This document shows, one piece after another, positions 1-3,994 of a DNA stretch of 5,145 nt. A program made the position numbers and the translations under genes. The stretch's first letter is position 1; each line of letters opens with the position of its first letter. The stretch spans positions 788-5,932 of the forward strand of contig DBCZ01000003.1 in the NCBI GenBank assembly GCA_002293315.1. Direction: 5' to 3'. Source of the DNA: Ruminococcaceae bacterium UBA945 (GTDB lineage Bacteria > Bacillota > Clostridia > Oscillospirales > Acutalibacteraceae). Below the pieces are notes generated by a model that saw only the letters and a program-made list of their open reading frames with translations, had not been told where the DNA came from and did no database searches.

Positions 1-1073
1 CCCGCCATATCAGAGGGAACGTCGGCCTGCGTTTTGTATGGGTAGAAGATTGTGGAGTCACAGCCGAGTGTGTAAATGCTGTATTCCCCGCCCCATTCAA
101 GGCGATTATGCAGCACCGCACTGACCTTCGACATATCCTCAATGTTCGCAGCCTCACGCTGAATTATCGAAGCGATGTTCACGATTTGGTCGAGCGAGTA
201 AGAGGAATTCGCTATCTGGCTCTCCACATCTGCCAGGCGTGTCGAGAAGTTATCAAGCATCTTGGCGAGCACAGTCTCGGGCTTATCGTTCTTATAGAAT
301 TTATACGTATCGGGGAAGACATAGCCCTCGATGAGGTAGTATCTCTCCGCTTTGTTGGGCAATTCCGTGATGAAGGAATAGTCCGCATAGAGGCTTTCGT
401 CGTTCATGGCGGCAAGGATTTCCTCAGAAGAGCAAACCTCATTTTCTTCAAGAAGCTTGGCGATGTCGAGCGCGTTGAGACCCTCGGGAAACGTTACCTC
501 AACCTCCTCCATCGTGTTCGGGCCGGCCTCAAACGTGTTAATCAGATATTCGTAATCCATGTTGGCCGCAAGCTGATATGTGCCCGGAACCACATACTCC
601 GCATCGGAGGTGTAGCCGAAATAGATGCTGAAGAATTCCGGCTTGTTGATGAGCTTGTTTTCATACAAAAGCTCAGTGAGGCCGTCATTTGTGATGCCCT
701 CGGGGATTGTCAGCTCGACCGTGCCTTCTGCGCGCCCCACTGCAAGCACATCGTTTGCGCCGCTGATGAGGTAAGAGGCGACCGTCAGCGAAATCAGTGT
801 CACCATGATAATCCAGACAAACGAGAAAACGCGTTTGTTTTTTCCTGCCTTGAGCTTGTTTCTCTTCTTGTGCTCTTTTTCCTCTTTTTTGCGCTCTTTT
901 TCGGTGAAGTACACCTTTTTATAGGACGAATTATCTTGCGCAGGCCTTCTTTTCGGCACATTGAGCGTGCCCGTCGCCATGTCTTCTTCGGCTATGTTAA
1001 GGCGGAATTTCTCCGGGTCACCCGATACCTTGGGCGTTCCCGGCGCTGTTCCTCTCCTTGGATTCTCATTCAT
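1..1073 (-). CDS. mltG: Endolytic murein transglycosylase MltG (YceG-like), 3'-truncated by window edge
   Basis: Membrane-anchored lytic transglycosylase that cleaves nascent peptidoglycan strands and is thought to set glycan chain length (family knowledge). My translation of the minus strand gives 357 residues before the window ends. Residues 1-80 are a hydrophilic, Lys/Glu-rich cytoplasmic tail. A single membrane segment follows at about 82-104 (VFSFVWIIMVTLISL...). Residues 118-185 resemble the LysM-like subdomain (TIPEGITNDGLTELL, then PGTYQL). The catalytic domain shows EGYVFPDTYKF at 249-259, ASIIQREA at 301-308 with the expected catalytic Glu at 307, VLHNRL at 320-325 and LGCDSTIFY at 336-344. 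The C-terminal end, with the usual NPG-type motif, lies outside the window. The ATG at 1071-1073 is preceded by a near-perfect ribosome binding site. The long cytoplasmic tail is common in Gram-positive members, unlike E. coli. Probably transcribed from its own promoter, since a terminator-like hairpin precedes it. Confidence 0.94.
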   Translation of the reverse strand, partial: MNENPRRGTAPGTPKVSGDPEKFRLNIAEEDMATGTLNVPKRRPAQDNSSYKKVYFTEKERKKEEKEHKKRNKLKAGKNKRVFSFVWIIMVTLISLTVASYLISGANDVLAVGRAEGTVELTIPEGITNDGLTELLYENKLINKPEFFSIYFGYTSDAEYVVPGTYQLAANMDYEYLINTFEAGPNTMEEVEVTFPEGLNALDIAKLLEENEVCSSEEILAAMNDESLYADYSFITELPNKAERYYLIEGYVFPDTYKFYKNDKPETVLAKMLDNFSTRLADVESQIANSSYSLDQIVNIASIIQREAANIEDMSKVSAVLHNRLEWGGEYSIYTLGCDSTIFYPYKTQADVPSDMA

Positions 1074-1077
1074 GTTA

Positions 1078-1085
1078 TCACCTCC
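1078..1085 (-). promoter_or_regulatory. Ribosome binding site of mltG
   Basis: The minus strand reads GGAGGTGA, nearly the full anti-16S complement, 4 bases before the ATG at 1073 (about 6-7 from the GGAGG core). It fixes this ATG as the start of mltG. Its first G is also the last base of a small hairpin (1085-1098). Confidence 0.85.
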
Positions 1086-1098
1086 GGCAGTTTTGCCG
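1085..1098 (-). other. Small hairpin abutting the mltG ribosome binding site
   Basis: The minus strand reads CGGCA-AAAC-TGCCG: a 5-bp GC-rich stem with a 4-base loop, ending at the first base of the GGAGGTGA site. It would sit within the mltG leader and could tune translation. The stem is short, so chance is a real alternative. Confidence 0.4.
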
Positions 1099-1117
1099 CA
1101 ATCACTTTACATAACTT

Positions 1118-1146
1118 ATCATATCATATATCGCATAAAAAGTAAA
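1118..1146 (-). promoter_or_regulatory. Candidate sigma-70-type promoter for mltG
   Basis: On the minus strand TTTACT (1141-1146, 4 of 6 matches to TTGACA) is followed after exactly 17 bases by TATGAT (1118-1123, 5 of 6 matches to TATAAT). Transcription would begin near 1111, giving a leader of roughly 38 bases before the mltG start. The -35 box overlaps the T-run of the preceding terminator-like hairpin, a compact arrangement consistent with separating the upstream unit from mltG. This AT-rich 80-base gap is the only such stretch near mltG. Not proven. Confidence 0.45.
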
Positions 1147-1166
1147 ATCGGCTCAACTGCGCCGAT
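1137..1166 (-). terminator. Weak intrinsic terminator overlapping the end of the cyclo-ligase gene
   Basis: On the minus strand ATCGGC (1166-1161) pairs with GCCGAT (1152-1147) across an 8-base loop that contains the TGA stop codon, and the tract TTTTACTTTTT follows at once. The stem is only 6 bp and the T-run has one interruption, so termination may be partial, letting some transcription read into mltG. Confidence 0.5.
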
Positions 1167-1719
1167 AAACCGCCTTTTCCGTCACGATAAGCTTCAGTCT
1201 TTCATCATGGCTTTCCGCGGGGAGCTCATCATACAGCAGCATTTCATAGCAAAGGCCGCACGAAATGACATCATTATTCGCGAGGAATTTATCATAGTAT
1301 CCGCCGCCGAAACCCAGACGAAAGAAGCGTCTGTCACACGCTATGGCGGGGGTTATGCACAGAGCATGCTTTGTTTCCGCGATTTTTCCCGCTTCATTGG
1401 TATCAGGCTCGAGAATGCCGAACTTACCTATTGCAAGCTCTTCAATAGAAGGCATGCTGTAAAATTCCATCTCGTCTTCTTTCACAGCGGGCGCGAAAAC
1501 TCTTTTCCCGCTTCGCAGGGCATGGTTGATAATTGCAACGGTTGAGACTTCATCGGCACGGCTTATATAAGTGAGAATTTCTCCCGCCTCGCAGTATTCC
1601 GGCAGGGCAATCAGATTTTTGATGATTGCCTCGTCAATTGCCGCACGGCTCGGCAGCTCTGCTTTAAGCTTTTGAAGCCGCGAGCGCAGCTCTGCTTTCA
1701 CTTCGGCTATTTCTCCCAC
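1153..1719 (-). CDS. 5-formyltetrahydrofolate cyclo-ligase (methenyl-THF synthetase; fau/ygfA family)
   Basis: Cytoplasmic enzyme that uses ATP to convert 5-formyl-tetrahydrofolate to 5,10-methenyl-tetrahydrofolate, rescuing stored folate. The 188-residue length is normal for the family. Visible motifs are the basic N-terminal helix (VKAELRSRLQKLKAEL, 7-22), GILEP at 101-105, the hallmark glycine-rich loop LGFGGGYYDKFL at 135-146 with D129 ahead of it, and the closing HDERLKLIVTE at 171-181. The start codon is GTG (1717-1719), lying 13 bases inside the end of the DJ-1-like gene, with GGGAG about 8 bases upstream. The overlap implies co-transcription and coupled translation with that gene. The stop codon lies within a terminator-like hairpin. 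Its folate role links it to ThyX further upstream, which consumes methylene-tetrahydrofolate. Confidence 0.95.
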   Translation of the reverse strand: MGEIAEVKAELRSRLQKLKAELPSRAAIDEAIIKNLIALPEYCEAGEILTYISRADEVSTVAIINHALRSGKRVFAPAVKEDEMEFYSMPSIEELAIGKFGILEPDTNEAGKIAETKHALCITPAIACDRRFFRLGFGGGYYDKFLANNDVISCGLCYEMLLYDELPAESHDERLKLIVTEKAVYRRS

Positions 1720-2249
1720 TGCACCTGCTCCCTGATTTCCGCCGCTTTTTCGGTGCCTCTGAGGATTTCAATCAGCTTGAAGCCGAACTGAAGCGACACG
1801 CCCATGCCGCGGCCGGTGAGGATTTGTCCGTCCTGCACGACATATTCTTCGGAGAGCCTTGCGCCGATAAGCTCTTTTTGGTAGCTCGGGAAGGCCGTGG
1901 CCTCTTTGCCGCCGAGCAAGCCCATATGCCCTAAGATGGACGGTGCGGCGCAAATCGCGGCGATTAAGATGCCGTTTGACGCGCAGAAATCTATCATTTC
2001 ACGCACGAACGCGGAAGCCTCAAGATTCTCTGTGCCCACTCCCCCGCCCGGCAGGAAAATGGCTTCTATGCCGGCTTTCTCCACCCTTTCGGGGAGAATG
2101 TCCGCCTCGATTTTTATATCATGATTTCCCGTGACCGTTTTGCCTGTTATGCCGACGGTCTTTACGTCAATTCCGGCTCGGCGCATGACGTCTACCGGGG
2201 CTAGCGCCTCGATTTCTTCCAATCCGTCTGCTAAAAATGCGTATACCAT
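1707..2249 (-). CDS. DJ-1/PfpI family protein (ThiJ/YajL-like)
   Basis: A 180-residue single-domain protein of the DJ-1 subfamily. Members are variously reported as glyoxalase III, redox-sensing chaperone or (disputed) protein deglycase, so the substrate cannot be given from sequence. Features: EEIEALAPVDVMRRAGI at 11-27, where E14 matches human DJ-1 Glu18; LPGGGVGTENL at 66-76; the nucleophile-elbow AAICAAP at 97-103 with C100 matching Cys106; and TGRGMG near 145-150. The position of DJ-1 His126 is F120 (ATAFPS), as in YajL-like bacterial members that have an aromatic there. The ATG at 2247-2249 has AGAGGT 4 bases upstream. It ends in TAG inside the cyclo-ligase gene (13-base overlap), forming a two-gene unit. 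Upstream lies a 203-base gap with repeats, so it may start a transcript or be read through from tmk. Confidence 0.93.
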   Translation of the reverse strand: MVYAFLADGLEEIEALAPVDVMRRAGIDVKTVGITGKTVTGNHDIKIEADILPERVEKAGIEAIFLPGGGVGTENLEASAFVREMIDFCASNGILIAAICAAPSILGHMGLLGGKEATAFPSYQKELIGARLSEEYVVQDGQILTGRGMGVSLQFGFKLIEILRGTEKAAEIREQVQWEK

Positions 2250-2253
2250 TTTT

Positions 2254-2259
2254 ACCTCT
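2254..2259 (-). promoter_or_regulatory. Ribosome binding site of the DJ-1-like gene
   Basis: AGAGGT on the minus strand, 4 bases before the ATG at 2249. The next in-frame ATG is far inside the conserved N-terminus (MRRAG), so this site supports the chosen start. Confidence 0.65.
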
Positions 2260-2299
2260 GTTCATTATGGGGAGCTAGATAGTTCCTAATGCCTCTGCC

Positions 2300-2384
2300 C
2301 CCGTTAATCTATTAAAACACCCGTCTGTCATCACAAACTCCGTTTGAGATGACAGCCACCCTCTTTGCAAAAGAGGGTAACGGG
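2300..2384. repeat. Structured intergenic repeat element with two hairpins inside a closing stem
   Basis: On the plus strand CCCGTTA (2300-2306) and TAACGGG (2378-2384) are inverted copies that close the element. Inside are two hairpins. The first (2325-2355) has arms CTGTCATC and GATGACAG, an A/A mismatch, then CAAAC and GTTTG around a TCC loop. The second (2358-2378) has perfect 9-bp arms ACCCTCTTT and AAAGAGGGT around GCA. As RNA this would fold as a three-way junction. No uninterrupted T-run follows either hairpin on the minus strand, so it is not a classic terminator. The layout resembles dispersed intergenic repeats seen in Clostridia; possible roles are mRNA end protection, processing or a non-autonomous mobile element. 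Copy number is unknown from one window. Confidence 0.75.
2311..2319 (-). promoter_or_regulatory. Possible extended -10 promoter element for the DJ-1-like gene
   Basis: The minus strand reads TGT-TTTAAT, an extended -10 (TGn) with a hexamer matching TATAAT at 5 of 6 positions. No good -35 sits at 16-18 bases; that place is taken by a hairpin arm. Transcription would start near 2304, giving a leader of about 55 bases. It lies inside the structured repeat element. Weak evidence; read-through from tmk is the alternative. Confidence 0.28.
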
Positions 2385-2391
2385 ATATTTC

Positions 2392-2474
2392 GCCCTTATG
2401 CCCTTAATCATCCATTCTTCATTGTTCATTGTCAATTGTCAATTGTCCATTGTCAATTGTCAATTGCCCTTATG
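2392..2474. repeat. 9-bp direct repeats flanking the heptamer array
   Basis: GCCCTTATG occurs at 2392-2400 and again at 2466-2474, on either side of the heptamer array; a third related copy, GCCCTTAATCAT, lies at 2400-2411 and resembles GCCCTTATGATG at 2466-2477. The right-hand copy lies in the tmk coding end. This may be a target-site-like duplication or slippage product. Confidence 0.5.
2414..2469. repeat. Heptanucleotide tandem array (ATTGTCA units; TTGACAA on the gene strand)
   Basis: Eight 7-bp units in register on the plus strand: ATTCTTC, ATTGTTC, ATTGTCA twice, ATTGTCC, ATTGTCA twice, ATTGCCC. Four are identical, and the outer ones decay, as in an array with worn edges. It runs into the tmk gene: the last tmk codons (Ile-Asp-Asn-stop) are made of repeat sequence. 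Read on the minus strand each unit holds TTGACA and a TGA. Unlike CRISPR it has no spacers. Confidence 0.9.
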
Positions 2475-3109
2475 ATGTCTGCGTGAATGTCTTCTATACT
2501 GCGCGGCGAGCCGCTTTCGGCACACGAGATAATCTTCCAGCCCTGCTTTTTCGCGCTGAACAATGCGCTTTTATAGCTCCTTTTAAGGAAGGCGACGTCG
2601 GCCTCATGAATATCCTTTTTGCTTTCGTCGCCGGCGTATCTTTCGGATAAAAGCCGCTGTGACACATCTATCGGCATATCGAGGAAAAGAATTAAATCCG
2701 GCTTCGGGAGCATGAGCTTGCCGTATTCAAAATCCTCCACCCACGCGATATATTCCTCCCAGCGCTCTTCCGGCAGCTTGCCGAGCTGATAGATGAGGTT
2801 GGCGGTGGTGTATCTGTCCGCGATGATGAGCTTGCCGCTTTCGTAATCCTTTTTCCAGTGCATTTCGTAGCTTGCGTATCTGTCCACGGCGTAAAACGTT
2901 CCGACGGCATAAGCGTTGCCCGCTGCCGCCGCGTCGCCGAACTCGCCCGCAAGATACATCTTTACCAATGCTGAGCTAGGCGAGTTATAGTCTGGGAATT
3001 TCACGTGTGTGAAAGCCTCCCCCATGCTTCCGAGCTTTTCTTCAAGAAGCTTGGTCTGGGTGCTTTTCCCGCCGCCGTCCAGCCCTTCAATTACGATAAG
3101 CTTGCCCAT
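2453..3109 (-). CDS. tmk: Thymidylate kinase (dTMP kinase)
   Basis: Cytoplasmic P-loop kinase converting dTMP to dTDP with ATP, the step after ThyX. The 218 residues include the Walker A motif EGLDGGGKST (8-17), FPDY at 38-41, a nucleotide-binding DR at 76-77, the DRYTTANLIYQ segment at 98-108, the Walker B-like PDLILFLDMP at 137-146, and a LID region around 151-170 with arginines R152 and R157. The P-loop has no basic residue at the third glycine spot, as in bacterial type II enzymes, in which LID arginines do that work. The ATG at 3107-3109 follows the thyX stop by 12 bases with AAGGAG directly after that stop, so translation is probably coupled. The final residues (IDN) and the TGA come from the heptamer array, suggesting the natural C-terminus was trimmed or replaced; the last helix is not catalytic. 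Confidence 0.95.
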   Translation of the reverse strand: MGKLIVIEGLDGGGKSTQTKLLEEKLGSMGEAFTHVKFPDYNSPSSALVKMYLAGEFGDAAAAGNAYAVGTFYAVDRYASYEMHWKKDYESGKLIIADRYTTANLIYQLGKLPEERWEEYIAWVEDFEYGKLMLPKPDLILFLDMPIDVSQRLLSERYAGDESKKDIHEADVAFLKRSYKSALFSAKKQGWKIISCAESGSPRSIEDIHADIIRAIDN

Positions 3110-3115
3110 TATGCG

Positions 3116-3121
3116 CTCCTT
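3116..3121 (-). promoter_or_regulatory. Ribosome binding site of tmk, touching the thyX stop codon
   Basis: The minus strand reads TAG-AAGGAG and then the tmk ATG after 6 bases. The site begins at the base after the thyX stop, an arrangement typical of translational coupling. Confidence 0.8.
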
Positions 3122-3883
3122 CTATTTCAAATTCAAAAAGAATTCTCTTACCTCTTTAGCCTTGCCGCAGGTCATGGTGTTTTGGTCACATGCGCCGCAA
3201 AAGCATGGTGGGCCTGATTTTGCGAAGAGATTCGGCGCCACCTCACGCACCAGGCGAAGCATTTCCGTGGCGACCGCTCTGATTTCCCACTGCGCGCGGT
3301 TGCAGCAGCGCAGGGAGAAGAAATTGCGCAGAGAGCGGGCGTTGAAGCTGCAAATCATCTTGGTGGCGCAGGCGTTGGGAAGCACGAAGCGGGCGTCTTC
3401 AATAGCCTTTTTTTCGGCCTTGCGTGCAGCCGTTTTTTCGTCGTCGCCCTCAGCCGTGAATGCCTTGAAGTGCTTCTCCTTGAGCAGCGCCGCAAGCTTC
3501 ACATAATGCTCCATATCTTCCTCCATAGCCTTGATGTATTCCTCTTTGGCTTCGGGAATCGCCTCAATCTCAGGCGGGAGAATGTATGTGAAGTTGTTTT
3601 CGCGGACATAGCGCTGGCTCTGCACGCTGTAAGACGCGATTCTGTGCCGTGTCATCTCGGCGAGAAAAGAGCGCGAAACGCCCTCGATGCCGAACGTGAA
3701 GCTCGCGTGCTCAATCGGACTGTCATGCCCCATATCGGCAAGCATTTGCAAAAACGACGCCACCTTTTCATCGGTGAGGCCGTCCATGACTGTGTCGATG
3801 TCCGCCGCCGCGTAACAGAGCTTCGCCGCGCACGCGACGGTTTTTTCCGGGTCCGGCGTATGTGCAATAAGCTTTACTTTCAT
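3122..3883 (-). CDS. thyX: Flavin-dependent thymidylate synthase ThyX
   Basis: Makes dTMP from dUMP with methylene-tetrahydrofolate as carbon donor and FAD/NADPH as reductant, releasing tetrahydrofolate rather than the dihydrofolate produced by ThyA. The 253-residue protein shows SPIEHASFTF at 55-64, the signature RHRx7S at 79-89 (RHRIASYSVQS, then QRY), the EDARFVLP segment at 162-169, NARSLRNFFSLR at 181-192 and AQWEIRAVA at 197-205. The C-terminal tail has four cysteines (C227, C229, C232, C239) in a PPCFCGAC...C pattern, like the Cys-containing tails of other clostridial ThyX proteins. I chose the ATG at 3881-3883 (MKVKLIAHTP) because AAAGGG lies 6 bases upstream and because a longer in-frame reading to 4000 would translate the intergenic hairpins. 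tmk follows after 12 bases. Confidence 0.97.
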   Translation of the reverse strand: MKVKLIAHTPDPEKTVACAAKLCYAAADIDTVMDGLTDEKVASFLQMLADMGHDSPIEHASFTFGIEGVSRSFLAEMTRHRIASYSVQSQRYVRENNFTYILPPEIEAIPEAKEEYIKAMEEDMEHYVKLAALLKEKHFKAFTAEGDDEKTAARKAEKKAIEDARFVLPNACATKMICSFNARSLRNFFSLRCCNRAQWEIRAVATEMLRLVREVAPNLFAKSGPPCFCGACDQNTMTCGKAKEVREFFLNLK

Positions 3884-3889
3884 TTTAAG

Positions 3890-3895
3890 CCCTTT
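3890..3895 (-). promoter_or_regulatory. Ribosome binding site deciding the thyX start
   Basis: AAAGGG on the minus strand, 6 bases before the ATG at 3883. An ATG 15 bases further up (3898) has no such site and overlaps this one. Only moderately strong compared with the mltG and tmk sites. Confidence 0.6.
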
Positions 3896-3922
3896 CATTA
3901 CGTGTTCTGTTTCGGCAAAATA

Positions 3923-3994
3923 CCCGTTCAAACTTTGTGGGGTCTGAGTATTGCTTCGCAATCCTCCCCGACCCCGTTCAAACTTCGTTTGAAC
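3923..3994. repeat. Structured intergenic element between the solute-binding protein gene and thyX
   Basis: On the plus strand CCCGTTCAAACTT occurs twice as a direct repeat (3923-3935 and 3973-3985). One copy is part of a perfect hairpin, GTTCAAAC-TTC-GTTTGAAC (3976-3994), that reaches into the stop codon of the upstream gene. Between the copies is a second hairpin (3939-3975): GGGGTC pairs with GACCCC, GAG with CTC, and ATTGC with GCAAT around a TTC loop. There is no T-run, so neither looks like a standard terminator. On the minus-strand RNA the arm GTTCAAAC can pair with either of two GTTTGAAC copies, giving alternative folds ahead of thyX. The hairpin core CAAAC-TTC-GTTTG recurs with one change in the element at 2300-2384. 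Confidence 0.7.

Noticed and set aside
108..1145. A 345-codon open frame on the plus strand
   Set aside because: It is antisense to mltG, whose minus-strand frame carries all the family motifs and a strong ribosome site. The plus-strand product is rich in Arg, His and Leu and matches nothing I recognise.
2263..2268. CATAAT as a -10 box for the DJ-1-like gene
   Set aside because: It matches TATAAT at 5 of 6 positions but has no -35 at 16-18 bases, and transcription would begin within the ribosome binding site.
2325..2378. The two strong hairpins as intrinsic terminators of tmk
   Set aside because: On the minus strand neither is directly followed by a run of T; the nearest TTTT comes about 7 bases after the second hairpin. 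Weak termination cannot be excluded, but a terminator call is not supported.
2414..2469. Heptamer array as a CRISPR remnant
   Set aside because: Units are 7 bp in direct succession with no spacers, and no cas genes are present.
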